Positions 10,410 through 21,581 of a stretch of DNA of 64,000 nt are shown here, piece after piece. A program made the translations under genes and the position numbers. The notes beneath the pieces were generated by a model, which was given only the letters and a program-made list of their open reading frames with translations, was not told where the DNA came from and ran no database searches. Numbering within the stretch: the first letter of the stretch is position 1; the number at the start of each line of letters is the position of its first letter. This stretch comes from Variovorax paradoxus (GTDB lineage Bacteria > Pseudomonadota > Gammaproteobacteria > Burkholderiales > Burkholderiaceae_C): NCBI RefSeq assembly GCF_009755665.1, contig NZ_CP046622.1, forward strand, positions 3,162,001 through 3,226,000, given 5' to 3'.

Positions 10410-11690
10410 ATGCTCGACCTCCTCATCACCAACGCCACCCTCCCCGACGGCCGCACCGGCATGTCGATTGCCGTGCAGGGAGGCCGAATCGCCGAGGTCA
10501 CTGCGAGCCTCGACGCGCCGGCGCATGAAAAGCTCGATGCCCAGGGCTTGCTGCTTTCACCGCACTTTGTCGACCCGCATTTCCACATGGATGCGACGCT
10601 GAGCTACGGCCTGCCGCGTGTCAACGAAAGCGGCACGCTGCTCGAAGGCATTGCGCTGTGGGGCGAGCTCAAGCCGCTGCTCAAGGCCGATGCACTGATC
10701 GAGCGTGCGCTGGCGTATTGCGATTGGGCCGTGGCCAAAGGGCTGCTGGCCGTGCGATCGCATGTGGACACGAGCGACCCGAGCCTGCTCGCGGTCGATG
10801 CGCTGCTCGAGGTCAAGCGCCAGGTTGCGCCGTACCTCGATCTGCAGCTTGTGGCGTTTCCGCAAGATGGCGTGCTGCGCTCGGCAGGCGGTGTCGACAA
10901 CCTGAAGCGCGCGCTCGACAAGGGCGTGGACGTGGTCGGCGGCATTCCCCATTTCGAGCGCACCATGGGCGATGGCGCAGCCAGCGTCAAACTGCTGATG
11001 GAGCTTGCGGCCGAGCGCGGCAAGCTGGTCGACATGCATTGCGACGAGTCGGACGACCCGCTGTCGCGCCACATCGAAACCCTTTCCGCCGAAACCTGGC
11101 GCCTGGGCATGCAGGGCCGCGTGACGGGCTCGCATTGCACGTCGATGCATTCGATGGACAACTACTACGTGAGCAAGCTGCTGCCGCTCATTGCGCAGAG
11201 CGGTGTCAGCGTCGTTTCGAACCCGCTCATCAACATCACGCTGCAAGGCCGCCACGACACCTATCCGAAACGGCGCGGCATGACGCGCGTGCCCGAGCTC
11301 ATGGCCGCAGGGGTGAACGTTGCCTTTGGCCACGACTGCGTGATGGACCCTTGGTACGGCATGGGCTCGGGTGACATGCTCGAGGTGGCGCACATGGGGC
11401 TGCATGTGGCGCAGATGACGAGCCAGGCCGGCATACGCCAATGCTTCGAAGCCGTGACCACGAACGCCGCGCGCGTGATGCACCTCGAAGGCTACGGCAT
11501 CGAAGCGGGCTGCGACGCGAGCTTTGTGCTGCTGCAGGCGCGCGACGCGGTCGAAGCGATCCGGCTGCGCGCCACCAGGCTCAAGGTGTTCCGCAAGGGA
11601 AAGCTGCTGGCGGAAACACCGGCCGCCACTGCTGCGCTGCATTTGCCAGGCCGCGAGCAGGCCACCAGCTGGATGATTCGCAAGCCCTAG
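10410..11690 (+). CDS. codA: cytosine deaminase
   Basis: This 426-residue amidohydrolase deaminates cytosine to uracil, supplying the URC/upp branch. All active-site elements of E. coli CodA are in place: His57-x-His59 (DPHFHMD), Gln152 (FPQ), His210 and Glu213 (MHCDES), His242 (GSHCTSMHS) and Asp309 in FGHDCVMDPWY. NPLINITLQGRHDTYPKRRG is also near-identical in character to CodA. Length equals the family norm. It follows the secreted protein by 34 bases and is the last gene before a strand switch, so it probably closes the operon. Confidence 0.95.
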   Translation: MLDLLITNATLPDGRTGMSIAVQGGRIAEVTASLDAPAHEKLDAQGLLLSPHFVDPHFHMDATLSYGLPRVNESGTLLEGIALWGELKPLLKADALIERALAYCDWAVAKGLLAVRSHVDTSDPSLLAVDALLEVKRQVAPYLDLQLVAFPQDGVLRSAGGVDNLKRALDKGVDVVGGIPHFERTMGDGAASVKLLMELAAERGKLVDMHCDESDDPLSRHIETLSAETWRLGMQGRVTGSHCTSMHSMDNYYVSKLLPLIAQSGVSVVSNPLINITLQGRHDTYPKRRGMTRVPELMAAGVNVAFGHDCVMDPWYGMGSGDMLEVAHMGLHVAQMTSQAGIRQCFEAVTTNAARVMHLEGYGIEAGCDASFVLLQARDAVEAIRLRATRLKVFRKGKLLAETPAATAALHLPGREQATSWMIRKP

Positions 11691-11717
11691 TCTTCCGCTT
11701 GTCGCCGCGCAAGCACT

Positions 11718-12272
11718 CTACGCAGGCAAGGCCTTGAGGTCGCACCACATGTGTACCTTGGCCAGCAAAGCCCCTTCAACCGCGATGGCCAGCGGCTCCA
11801 CGCCGAAAACCTGAAATCCGCAGCGCTCGTAGAGAGCTTGCGCGGTACTGTTGCCCTCGGTGACGGTGAGCTGCACCAGCCGCAGGCGTTCGGTGGCGCG
11901 CGCATGCGCCAGCAGCGCAAGCACCAGCCGCCGGCCGAAACCGGCGCGGCGCGCGGAAGCCGCCACGGCCATGCCGAAGAGCGTGGCCTTGTGGCGGGCA
12001 CGCTGCCGCGCTTCGAAGCTCAAGCCCGCCGCGCCCACCAGCACGCCCGCCTCGTCGAAGGCGCCATAGACCACGCTGGCCTCGTTTGCATCCGAACCCA
12101 GCCGTTCCTCCCACCACTCAACCGGCAATCCAGAGCGCTCTTCCACCGTGGTGGTGAAGGCGCTGGGGTGCGTGGCATAGGCGTCGAGCATCAAGGCGCG
12201 GTAGGCCGTAGCGTCGGCCGGCACAAGCCGCCGGACGGCGTTGCAGTCGTTTTCGTTTTCAGAAGCGAACAC
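11718..12272 (-). CDS. GNAT family N-acetyltransferase
   Basis: This protein of about 184 residues has a GNAT fold. It runs from a first strand (AVRRLVPADATAYRALML) through motif A around AASARRAGFGRRLVLALL, where the R-x-x-G-x-G/A acetyl-CoA loop is readable, to YERCGFQVFGVEPLAI at the end. The chosen start is GTG 12272, because the first beta strand lies upstream of the first in-frame ATG and GGAAAGG precedes this GTG. The start overlaps the preceding lipoprotein gene by 14 bases. The acetyl acceptor is unknown. Confidence 0.8.
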   Translation of the reverse strand: MFASENENDCNAVRRLVPADATAYRALMLDAYATHPSAFTTTVEERSGLPVEWWEERLGSDANEASVVYGAFDEAGVLVGAAGLSFEARQRARHKATLFGMAVAASARRAGFGRRLVLALLAHARATERLRLVQLTVTEGNSTAQALYERCGFQVFGVEPLAIAVEGALLAKVHMWCDLKALPA

Positions 12273-12699
12273 AGACCGACTGCCTTTCCTGCAGCACGGC
12301 CTCCTGGCCGAAGCGCTGCCTGTAGGTGTCGATGATCCGGGCGATGGCGGCATCGTCCTCGGCGCTGCGCGGGTGCAGCAGCACCACAAGCTTGGAGGGC
12401 TCGCGCACCACGCCGCCCGATGCGCCGCGCCACTGCCCTGCCGCATCGACGACCGTAAGGCCCTTCGGAAAGACCGGGGTCACTACCGAATCGAGGAAAG
12501 CGGCCCACTGCGCGTTCGACACCTGCCCGCCGGCGGGAATGGCGCGGCCGAAGTACAGAGTGTCGCGTTCGAAAGCGTCGAAGCCGGCTGCGCAGGCCGT
12601 GGAGGAACCGGGCGCAGTTGGCAGGGTGCTGCAACCGGCGAGCATGGCAAGCGTTGCGGCCGAAGCTGCAAGGCGCAGGCGGGTGACGATCGGACGCAT
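12259..12699 (-). CDS. DUF3574 lipoprotein
   Basis: This 146-residue protein has a lipoprotein signal (LAMLAGC, Cys23) and a single DUF3574-type domain, with DTLYFGRAIPAGGQVSNAQW in the first half and LDSVVTPVFPKGLTV in the middle. It should be anchored in the envelope. No biochemical function is established for the family. Its end overlaps the GNAT gene start; sbcB lies upstream on the same strand with a 26-base gap. Confidence 0.8.
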   Translation of the reverse strand: MRPIVTRLRLAASAATLAMLAGCSTLPTAPGSSTACAAGFDAFERDTLYFGRAIPAGGQVSNAQWAAFLDSVVTPVFPKGLTVVDAAGQWRGASGGVVREPSKLVVLLHPRSAEDDAAIARIIDTYRQRFGQEAVLQERQSVCVRF

Positions 12700-12725
12700 G
12701 GTGCGGTTCGCCGGGGGTTGGTGCC

Positions 12726-14165
12726 TCAGGCTTCCGGAGCGATGGCCTCGGCGTACTCGTAGAGCGCGCCCAGGATTTCTTCGCCGCGCTCGTCGGCGGT
12801 TTCGGACAGCGCATCGACTTCGCTGAACAGCATCTCGATGGTGCGCGCCCCGCCCTCGCCTTTGAACAGCCGCGCAACGCGCAGCGCCTCCCAGCGTTCG
12901 GTTTCCTCAGGGCTGAGCAGCTCCGGCCAGTTGCGCGCCCGGTAGCGGAAGAGGATTTCCTCGAGGCGTCCGTCGTCGAAACCGGTACGGTCCTTCGCGA
13001 GTTCCTCGGGCGATAGCGCGCGCAGCTGGTTCAGGCGGCGCCTGTCCGCATTGCCGACGAAGCCGCCGTACAGGTCTTCGTCCACGTCGGGCGTGGCCTC
13101 CTTGGGACGGGCGTACACCTGCGACCAGATGGCGCTCATGTCGGGCAGGTCGCGCGCGATGGCTGCGTGGCGCATGGCCGCGTCGAGATCGACGTTCCAG
13201 CGCTCGGCCATGGCGGGCGCCAGCGTACGCAGATTGCCGACGACCATCGGCGACTTGTTGAGGTGAATGCCTTTCACCGGCAGGCGGACCACACCTTCGG
13301 GCAGGTCGGCGGTGCGGGTGAAGAGGCGCAGGCGCAGGGTATCGACATCGATGTCGCGCAGCTCGCTCGGGTCGTGGGCCAGGTCCCACGCGAGCAGCTC
13401 GTTCTTGTTGGTCGGATGGCTCGCAAGCGGCCACATCACGCTGAGGCACCCGCGCTCGACCGGGAACATGCCCGAGACGTGCAGGAAAGGCTTGGCCGTG
13501 TCCCGCATGGCCGGCAGGCCGAGCTCGCTGGCCACGCGGTCTTTCTTGTGCAGGCCGAAGGCGAATTCGAAGAGCTTGGGCTGGCGGTCGCGAATGAGCC
13601 GGGCCAGCGCGATGGTGGCGCGCACGTCGGAAAGCGCATCGTGCGCCGCTTCATGCAGCAATCCGTTGGCCCGCGCCAGGTCTTCGAGCTTGAAGCTGGG
13701 CTTGCCGTCTTCCTTCTTCGGCCACTCGATGCCGTCGGGCCGCAGCGCGTAGGTCAGGCGCACCACGTCGAGCAGGTCCCACCGGCCGCAGTCGTTCTGC
13801 CATTCACGCGCATAGGGGTCGATGAGGTTGCGCCAGAACAGGAAGCGCGTGACCTCGTCGTCGAAGCGGATGGTGTTGTAGCCCACGCCGATGGTGCCGG
13901 GCTGAGAGAAGGCCTTCTCGATCTGCGCGGCGAAGGCGTGCTCGGGAACACCGCGCTCAAGGCACACCTGCGGTGTGATGCCCGTGATCAGGCAGGCTTC
14001 GGGGCTGGGCAGGTAATCGGGCGCCGGCTTGCAGTAGATCATCAGCGGCTCGCCGATTTCGTTCAGCTCTGCGTCGGTGCGAATGGCGGCGAACTGCGAA
14101 GGCCGGTCGCGGCGCGGCACGGCACCGAAGGTTTCGTAGTCGTGCCAGAGAAAGGTGTGGTTCAT
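12726..14165 (-). CDS. sbcB: exodeoxyribonuclease I
   Basis: This 479-residue 3'-5' single-strand DNA exonuclease acts in recombination and mismatch repair. The DEDDh exonuclease residues are visible: WHDYET (Asp9, Glu11), YNTIRFDDE in the second motif and HDALSDVRATIALA in the third. The C-terminal exonuclease-I-specific region follows (LYGGFVGNADRRRLNQLR). Length is the family norm. The start codon abuts the stop of the cardiolipin synthase gene upstream (14166), so the two are probably co-transcribed. Confidence 0.93.
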   Translation of the reverse strand: MNHTFLWHDYETFGAVPRRDRPSQFAAIRTDAELNEIGEPLMIYCKPAPDYLPSPEACLITGITPQVCLERGVPEHAFAAQIEKAFSQPGTIGVGYNTIRFDDEVTRFLFWRNLIDPYAREWQNDCGRWDLLDVVRLTYALRPDGIEWPKKEDGKPSFKLEDLARANGLLHEAAHDALSDVRATIALARLIRDRQPKLFEFAFGLHKKDRVASELGLPAMRDTAKPFLHVSGMFPVERGCLSVMWPLASHPTNKNELLAWDLAHDPSELRDIDVDTLRLRLFTRTADLPEGVVRLPVKGIHLNKSPMVVGNLRTLAPAMAERWNVDLDAAMRHAAIARDLPDMSAIWSQVYARPKEATPDVDEDLYGGFVGNADRRRLNQLRALSPEELAKDRTGFDDGRLEEILFRYRARNWPELLSPEETERWEALRVARLFKGEGGARTIEMLFSEVDALSETADERGEEILGALYEYAEAIAPEA

Positions 14166-15611
14166 TCAGAGCAAGGGAGAAAACAATCGTGCAATTGCGT
14201 CGCCGAGGCGGCGCCAGAAACTCTGCGGGCGGTTGGCGCGCACCGCGCCGGAACTGTGGAGGTCAGTCTCGAACTGCGCCGCTAGGGGGCGCGCCAGCTC
14301 GGGCCCGTAGACCACCGCGCTCACCTCGAAATTGAGCCTGAAGCTGCGGTTGTCGAAATTTGCGGTACCGATCATCGCGCAATGGTCGTCGACCACCAAG
14401 GTCTTGGAGTGCAGCATGCGGGCCTTGTACTCCCACACCTTCACGCCGGCCGCGATCAGTTCGTCGAAATAGGAGCGCGCAGCGGCGCTCACAATGGCCG
14501 AATCGCTGCGGCGCGGCACCAGAAGGCGCACGTCCACGCCGCGTAGCGCCGCGCTGGTGAGTGCCATCATGGCGGGCTCGCCAGGCACGAAGTACGGGGT
14601 GGTGAGCCAGGCGCGTTCGCTGGCCGAATGAATGGCCTCCACGTGCATGCGGTGGATGGGCTCGAGCATGTTGTCCGGCCCGCTGGTCACAATTTGCACA
14701 GGAATGTCGCCCGCCTCCACCGGCGGCAGCATGGCGCCCATCAGGTGATCCATGTTGCGAAGGTCTTCGCCGGTGGCGTAGGCCCAGTCTTCGAGAAAGG
14801 TGGTCTGGAGCCAGCGCACCGCGCTGCCTTCGATGCGCAGGTGCACGTCGTGGTAGGCGTCTGGCCGCGTGCGCTTGTCTTCCTCGTCGGTGATGTTGAC
14901 GCCGCCGGTAAAACCCACGCGGCCGTCGCACACCACGATCTTGCGGTGGGTGCGGTAGTTGGTTACCGGCCGCAGGCGCCGGCCGATGCGTGTGTCGTGG
15001 AACAGCGCAACCTCCACGCCCGCGGCAACAAGCGGCGCCATGAATTTGCGGCCGATGCGCTTCGAGCCTAGCGCGTCGAGCAAAAGCCGCACCGCCACGC
15101 CCTGCCTGGCACGTTCCACCAAAAGGTCGCGCAGCGCGGTGCCGATCTTGTCGGGCTCGAAGATGTAGTACTCGAGATGGATGTGGTCTTGCGCCTCGCG
15201 CACCGCATCGAAGATGGCGTCGAAGGTGCGTGCACCACCCGAAAGCAGTGCCACGCCCGTGGCGCTGGAAACCGGCAGCCCGCAGGCGGCGGTACACAGC
15301 CTCGCTATCTGCTGCAGCGCCGGCGGCGCATTCTCTGCGGCGTCCCTCAGCCGCGCCAGCTCGCCCTGCGTGTGGGCCTTGGCACGGCTGCGCAGGCGCT
15401 TGACCCGCTGCTTGCGCAAGCGCTGCGGCCCCAGGAAGTAATAGATGACGAAGCCTGCGAACGGCAACAGCGCCAGCGACAGGATCCAGCTCATGGTGGA
15501 CACCGGCGCGCGCTTCTGCATCACGATCCAGACCGAGAGCACGGCGATATAGCCGCTCCACGCCAGGGAGAGGCCGGTTTTCCAATCCTGGCTGAGCTCG
15601 GGAAGAATCAA
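14166..15611 (-). CDS. cls: cardiolipin synthase (phospholipase D family)
   Basis: This 481-residue membrane protein has two N-terminal transmembrane segments (about 13-31 and 41-60) and two PLD HxK motifs: His222-x-Lys224 with Asp229, and His401-x-Lys403 with Asp408. It condenses phosphatidylglycerol to cardiolipin at the inner membrane. It begins at TTG 15611; no in-frame ATG lies before the first membrane helix, so the TTG is accepted. The stop touches the sbcB start. The strong hairpin at 15649-15682 separates it from clpA. Confidence 0.88.
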   Translation of the reverse strand: MILPELSQDWKTGLSLAWSGYIAVLSVWIVMQKRAPVSTMSWILSLALLPFAGFVIYYFLGPQRLRKQRVKRLRSRAKAHTQGELARLRDAAENAPPALQQIARLCTAACGLPVSSATGVALLSGGARTFDAIFDAVREAQDHIHLEYYIFEPDKIGTALRDLLVERARQGVAVRLLLDALGSKRIGRKFMAPLVAAGVEVALFHDTRIGRRLRPVTNYRTHRKIVVCDGRVGFTGGVNITDEEDKRTRPDAYHDVHLRIEGSAVRWLQTTFLEDWAYATGEDLRNMDHLMGAMLPPVEAGDIPVQIVTSGPDNMLEPIHRMHVEAIHSASERAWLTTPYFVPGEPAMMALTSAALRGVDVRLLVPRRSDSAIVSAAARSYFDELIAAGVKVWEYKARMLHSKTLVVDDHCAMIGTANFDNRSFRLNFEVSAVVYGPELARPLAAQFETDLHSSGAVRANRPQSFWRRLGDAIARLFSPLL

Positions 15612-15648
15612 GGTGAAGCTTGTGTGCGGCTAATTTCCGGCCCCAAAC

Positions 15649-15682
15649 AAAAAGGCCGGCAGCGAATGCTACCGGCCTTTTC
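15649..15682 (-). terminator. bidirectional-looking terminator downstream of clpA
   Basis: GGCCGG (15654-15659) and CCGGCC (15672-15677) pair around a 12-base loop. They are flanked by an A-run on one side and TTTT on the other, which extends the stem. Read on the minus strand it ends clpA transcription before cls. Confidence 0.8.
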
Positions 15683-15729
15683 AGTGTTGCCAGGAATACC
15701 GCGGAACCGGCTCTGCCGGCCCCGCTTCT

Positions 15730-18051
<2,322 letters not shown>

Positions 18052-18118
18052 GTGATTTCCTTTTGCCTTGCTGTAAATAAGTTCTCAGATGGGTTGGAGC
18101 TTGCGCAATTCAACTGGT

Positions 18119-18478
18119 TCACGCAACAGGCTCGCTCACGCACTGCAGCGGATGCCCGGCCTGGTGCGCCGCCTCCATCACCTGATTGACCTTGGTGGCC
18201 GCCAGATCGCGGGAATAAACCCCACAAACACCGCGGCCATCGAGATGAATCTTTAGCATGATCTGGGTCGCGGTTTCGCGATCCTTGTTGAAATATTCTT
18301 GCAGGACGACGATTACGAACTCCATGGGGGTGTAGTCGTCGTTCAGCATGACCACTTGGTACATCTGGGGCGGCGCGGTTTTTTGCGGCCGCCGCTCCAG
18401 AACGACCGAATCTCCGTCATCCCCTGCCGGTTTCTGTGCCGGCGGAGTGCTGGGAGTCTTGGGAATTCTCGTTGCCAT
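18119..18478 (-). CDS. clpS: Clp protease adaptor ClpS
   Basis: This 119-residue adaptor delivers N-end-rule substrates to ClpA. The binding-pocket signature [13 protein letters not shown] is intact, followed by [20 protein letters not shown] and the [11 protein letters not shown] segment. About 35 N-terminal residues are flexible and proline-rich. ATG 18478 is chosen because longer in-frame extensions show no family sequence. The gene is 67 bases upstream of clpA. A run of T precedes the start and no strong ribosome site is seen. Confidence 0.95.
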   Translation of the reverse strand: MATRIPKTPSTPPAQKPAGDDGDSVVLERRPQKTAPPQMYQVVMLNDDYTPMEFVIVVLQEYFNKDRETATQIMLKIHLDGRGVCGVYSRDLAATKVNQVMEAAHQAGHPLQCVSEPVA

Positions 18479-18796
18479 AAAAAAAGATTCTATAGAGCGT
18501 GCAAGCACCGTGCCGGCGCAAGAAGACTTGGTGGCGCGGAATCGACAAATCAAGGGGCTTGCGTCGCGTGCGACACCACAAACGACGCAAAAAAACTCTG
18601 CCGTTTGCGCATGCTGCACGCGTAAATACTACGCGGCACGCGCTTTGAGAAAAATGGGCATTTGGAGCAAGGTGTGCCATTTATCCAACCGGTGCGGCTG
18701 CGGAGGCCAAAAGAAGAAAAGCCCTCGAGACCGTAAAGATCTCGAGGGCCTTGGCTCACGGCGCCCGGGGCGCCGAAGCGTTATTGCTCGCGCAAT
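18479..18796 (-). other. gene-free stretch between clpS and icd
   Basis: These 318 bases carry no convincing coding frame. They hold the icd terminator (18716-18750), the clpS upstream region with a TATAGA (minus strand, 18489-18494) close to the clpS start, and a short perfect inverted repeat CGCGTA-AATAC-TACGCG at 18619-18635 that could be an operator. The cold-shock gene often found next to clpS in related bacteria is not here. Confidence 0.5.
18716..18750 (-). terminator. Rho-independent terminator of icd
   Basis: GCCCTCGAGA (18721-18730) and TCTCGAGGGC (18740-18749) form a perfect 10-base-pair stem with a 9-base loop. On the minus strand it is followed by TTTTCTTCTTTT. It lies 47 bases after the icd stop. 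Confidence 0.88.
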
Positions 18797-20056
18797 TTAC
18801 ATGTGGTCGATCATGACCTGGCCGAAGCCCGAGCAGCTCACTTGCGTGGCGCCGTCCATCAGGCGCGCGAAGTCATAGGTGACCTTCTTGCTGGCAATGG
18901 ACTTTTCCATCGAGCTGATGATCAGGTCGGCGGCTTCGGTCCAGCCCATGTGGCGCAGCATCATTTCGGCCGAGAGGATTTCGGAACCCGGGTTCACGTA
19001 GTCCTTGCCGGCGTACTTCGGAGCAGTGCCGTGGGTGGCTTCGAACATGGCGACGGTGTCGCTCAGGTTGGCGCCCGGGGCAATGCCGATACCGCCGACT
19101 TGCGCGGCCAGCGCGTCGGACACGTAGTCGCCGTTGAGGTTCAGCGTGGCAATCACGCTGTACTCTGCGGGGCGCAGGAGAATCTGCTGCAGGAAGGCGT
19201 CGGCAATGCTGTCCTTGACGGTGATTTCCTTGCCCGTCTTGGGGTTCTTGAACTTCATCCACGGACCGCCGTCGATCAGCTCGGCGCCGAATTCCTTGGC
19301 AGCCAGGGAGTAGGCCCAGTCGCGGAAGCCACCTTCGGTGAACTTCATGATGTTGCCCTTGTGCACGATGGTCACGCTGGGCTTGTCGTTGTCGACCGCG
19401 TATTGCAGCGCCTTGCGCACGAGGCGCTCGGTGCCTTCCTTCGACACAGGCTTCACGCCGATGCCGGAGGTGTTGGGGAAGCGGATCTTCTTGACGCCCA
19501 GTTCGTCCTGCAGGAACTTGATGAGCTTCTTGGCCTTGTCGCTTTCGGCTTCGAATTCGATGCCGGCGTAGATGTCTTCCGAGTTCTCGCGGAAGATGAC
19601 CATGTTGGTCTTGTGCGGCTCGCGCACGGGGCTGGGCACGCCTTCGAAATACTGGATGGGGCGCAGGCACACGTACAGGTCGAGTTCCTGGCGCAGCGCA
19701 ACGTTCAGCGAGCGGATGCCGCCGCCCACGGGCGTGGTCAGCGGGCCCTTGATGGAAACCACGTAGTCGCGCACGGCATGCAGCGTTTCTTCGGGCAGCC
19801 AGACGTCGGGGCCGTAGACCTTGGTCGACTTTTCGCCGGCATAGACTTCCATCCAGTGGATCTTCTTCTTGCCGCCGTATGCCTTGGCAACCGCTGCGTC
19901 CACCACCTTCAGCATCACGGGGGTGATGTCCAGACCCGTGCCGTCGCCTTCAATGAAGGGAATGATCGGCTGATCAGGCACATTGAGCGAGTTGTCGGCG
20001 TTGACCGTGATCTTCTGGCCTTCGGCCGGGACTTTGATGTGCTGGTAGCTGGACAT
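18797..20056 (-). CDS. icd: NADP-dependent isocitrate dehydrogenase
   Basis: This 419-residue TCA-cycle enzyme oxidises isocitrate to 2-oxoglutarate. The substrate loop [20 protein letters not shown] (107-126) contains Ser116, equivalent to the regulatory Ser113 of the E. coli enzyme. [15 protein letters not shown] and the NADP-side [19 protein letters not shown] follow. It is an E. coli-type homodimeric IDH by length and motif. The start is ATG 20056, with a GGAG further upstream. The upstream region carries two direct repeats (20123-20157) placed for regulation. Confidence 0.96.
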   Translation of the reverse strand: MSSYQHIKVPAEGQKITVNADNSLNVPDQPIIPFIEGDGTGLDITPVMLKVVDAAVAKAYGGKKKIHWMEVYAGEKSTKVYGPDVWLPEETLHAVRDYVVSIKGPLTTPVGGGIRSLNVALRQELDLYVCLRPIQYFEGVPSPVREPHKTNMVIFRENSEDIYAGIEFEAESDKAKKLIKFLQDELGVKKIRFPNTSGIGVKPVSKEGTERLVRKALQYAVDNDKPSVTIVHKGNIMKFTEGGFRDWAYSLAAKEFGAELIDGGPWMKFKNPKTGKEITVKDSIADAFLQQILLRPAEYSVIATLNLNGDYVSDALAAQVGGIGIAPGANLSDTVAMFEATHGTAPKYAGKDYVNPGSEILSAEMMLRHMGWTEAADLIISSMEKSIASKKVTYDFARLMDGATQVSCSGFGQVMIDHM

Positions 20057-20122
20057 GAGGGGGGATGACTCCGGGAGTGACGTAATTCGGACGACTGTCT
20101 GCGAATTCAGACAGCGACGGGG

Positions 20123-20157
20123 AATCGCTGTACAGCCCGCGAACAAATCGCTGTACA
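20123..20157 (-). promoter_or_regulatory. direct repeats in the icd upstream region
   Basis: AATCGCTGTACA occurs twice, at 20123-20134 and 20146-20157, with start points 23 bases apart. On the minus strand the units read TGTACAGCGATT. A TAAAAT (-10-like, minus strand, 20157-20162) overlaps the upstream unit, so a bound protein would cover the icd promoter. The rest of 20057-20275 shows no gene. Confidence 0.45.
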
Positions 20158-20275
20158 TTTTAGACGCAACCCATCAGCGAGCGTTTGTCAACCTCGAGGC
20201 CAATGGTCTCGTTAGTGGCTGACCTTCTGCTCGCCGGGAGGCGTTTCCAACCAATTCTCGAATAGAGGAACCACA

Positions 20276-20599
20276 ATGAGCAAAATTCTCGCAGTCATGA
20301 TCGCTGGCTTGTTCGCCGCTGGCGCCTACGCCCAGAACCCCACCGGCACCACGCCCGAGCAAGGCAACGCGACCAACAGCAAGTCGCAAGCCCGCGCCGA
20401 AGCCAAGAAGGACGCCAAGCCCGCCGGTCAAGTGGCTGCGCCCGCTGGCGACATCGCCAAGACGCCCGAAGGCGGCGCCATCGGCACCGACAAGGCTGCC
20501 GCATCTGGCGAAAAGCGCGCTGAAACGCGCGACCAGCGTCGCCGCAACAAGGACGGCAGCGTCAAGCGCAAGTCGACCCAAGGCAGCACCCCGAAGTAA
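20276..20599 (+). CDS. small exported Ala/Lys-rich protein
   Basis: This 107-residue protein has a clean signal peptide (MSKILAVMIAGLFAAGAYAQ, cleavage after AYA). The mature part is hydrophilic and rich in Ala, Lys, Gly and Thr (KSQARAEAKKDAKPAG, KRAETRDQRRRNKDGSVKR). It is probably disordered, basic and periplasmic. I recognise no domain; similar proteins in relatives are vaguely labelled as cell-envelope proteins. GAGGAACC lies just before the ATG. A strong terminator follows, so it is a single-gene unit. Its signal peptide is nearly the same as that of the gene at 20752. Confidence 0.8.
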   Translation: MSKILAVMIAGLFAAGAYAQNPTGTTPEQGNATNSKSQARAEAKKDAKPAGQVAAPAGDIAKTPEGGAIGTDKAAASGEKRAETRDQRRRNKDGSVKRKSTQGSTPK

Positions 20600-20619
20600 T
20601 TCGGCCAGCCGCACAAGAA

Positions 20620-20646
20620 AAGCGCTCTCCGGAGCGCTTTTTTTTC
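20620..20646 (+). terminator. Rho-independent terminator
   Basis: AGCGCTC (20621-20627), loop TCCG and GAGCGCT (20632-20638) are followed by eight T. It ends the unit at 20276-20599. Confidence 0.9.
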
Positions 20647-20751
20647 GTCTGTCCTGGCGCCGCCGCTGTCAACCGGGGCGAACGGCTGAGGCGTTGAAGC
20701 TTGGCCTTCTCGCGAAGGTGATCCATATCAACAATCTCAAAGGATGTCTTC

Positions 20752-20955
20752 ATGAACAAGCTGCTCGCAGCCCTCGTCGCCGGTCTCTTCGCAGCCGGTG
20801 CTTTCGCCCAACAAGCCGAACCGGCACCCAAGGTGGACGCGCCTGTGGCGGCTGCCGCGCACAAGGCCAAGCAACCGGCCAAACACGCCGTGAAGAAGCA
20901 CAAGGCGCGCCACCACGCGGCCAAGGCGCACGCGGCTGCAGCCAAGAAGGTGTAA
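20752..20955 (+). CDS. small exported His/Lys/Ala-rich protein
   Basis: This 67-residue protein has a signal peptide (MNKLLAALVAGLFAAGAFAQ) and a mature part of about 47 residues made almost only of Ala, Lys, His and Pro (HKAKQPAKHAVKKHKARHHA). Eight or so histidines could bind metal, and the strong positive charge could bind DNA, lipid A or polyanions; neither is shown. AAGGA precedes the ATG. It is followed by its own terminator. The signal peptide is a near copy of that of the upstream gene, while the mature parts do not align. Confidence 0.75.
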   Translation: MNKLLAALVAGLFAAGAFAQQAEPAPKVDAPVAAAAHKAKQPAKHAVKKHKARHHAAKAHAAAAKKV

Positions 20956-20983
20956 GCTGCCCAGCTCACCGGCACTGCCTGCC

Positions 20984-21010
20984 AATGCCCGCATCAGCGG
21001 GCATTTTTCT
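20984..21010 (+). terminator. Rho-independent terminator
   Basis: AATGCCCGC (20984-20992), loop ATCA and GCGGGCATT (20997-21005) form a perfect 9-base-pair stem followed by T-rich sequence. It ends the 20752 gene. Confidence 0.88.
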
Positions 21011-21049
21011 TGGCCCCGCGCCCTTGAATCCGCCTTGAAAGAAGCTCCG

Positions 21050-21511
21050 ATGTTCCAGCGTTTCGCCGCCCTGCTCCTGCTCGCCGCCTCCTTGATCGGC
21101 CCGGCGCAGGCACAACAACAGCAACCCCAGACCGACCTCGCACGCACCAAGCTGTCCGTCGGCTTGTACAAGATCGATGCGCAAGTGGCGCAAACACCGC
21201 GGCAGCGGGAGATCGGCTTGATGTTCCGCAAGGAGATGCCGCAGTCCGAAGGCATGATCTTTGTCTTCGAGCAGCCGGCCACCCAATGCTTCTGGATGAG
21301 AAACACCCTGCTGCCCTTGACCGCCGCCTTCGTGGCCGACGACGGCCGCATCGTCAACCTGGTCGACATGCAGCCCCTGACCGAGAACTCGCACTGTTCC
21401 GAAGAGCCCGTGCGCTACGTGCTTGAAATGAACCAGGGCTGGTTCGCCAAGAAAAACATCAAGAAAGGCGCCAAGCTGGGCGGCGAATTGTTTGCCGCTT
21501 CCAGGCGCTGA
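21050..21511 (+). CDS. DUF192 family exported protein
   Basis: This 153-residue protein has a signal peptide (MFQRFAALLLLAASLIGPAQAQ) and a DUF192 domain. Typical segments are QTPRQREIGLMFRKEM, GMIFVFEQPATQCFWMRNT and a C-terminal VRYVLEMNQGWFAKKNIKKG. The family is widespread, small and mostly periplasmic in Proteobacteria, without a fixed function. ATG 21050 is preferred over the TTG at 21035 because it opens directly on the signal peptide and has AAAGAAG upstream. Confidence 0.88.
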   Translation: MFQRFAALLLLAASLIGPAQAQQQQPQTDLARTKLSVGLYKIDAQVAQTPRQREIGLMFRKEMPQSEGMIFVFEQPATQCFWMRNTLLPLTAAFVADDGRIVNLVDMQPLTENSHCSEEPVRYVLEMNQGWFAKKNIKKGAKLGGELFAASRR

Positions 21512-21535
21512 GCCAGGCCGCCTGCCCGGCTCATG

Positions 21536-21566
21536 AAAAAAGCCGACCCGAGGGTCGGCTTTTTTT
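21536..21566. terminator. bidirectional terminator between the DUF192 gene and sodB
   Basis: AAAAAAGCCGACCC (21536-21549) and GGGTCGGCTTTTTT (21552-21565) pair perfectly around GA. The flanking A-run and T-run allow termination on both strands, fitting the convergent genes on either side. Confidence 0.92.
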
Positions 21567-21581
21567 GTTTGGAAACCCGCT

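Noticed and set aside
18417..18680. Minus-strand open frame upstream of clpS (87 codons)
   Set aside because: It overlaps clpS in another frame, is Cys/Arg-rich without any family pattern and lacks a ribosome site. It is not a cold-shock gene.
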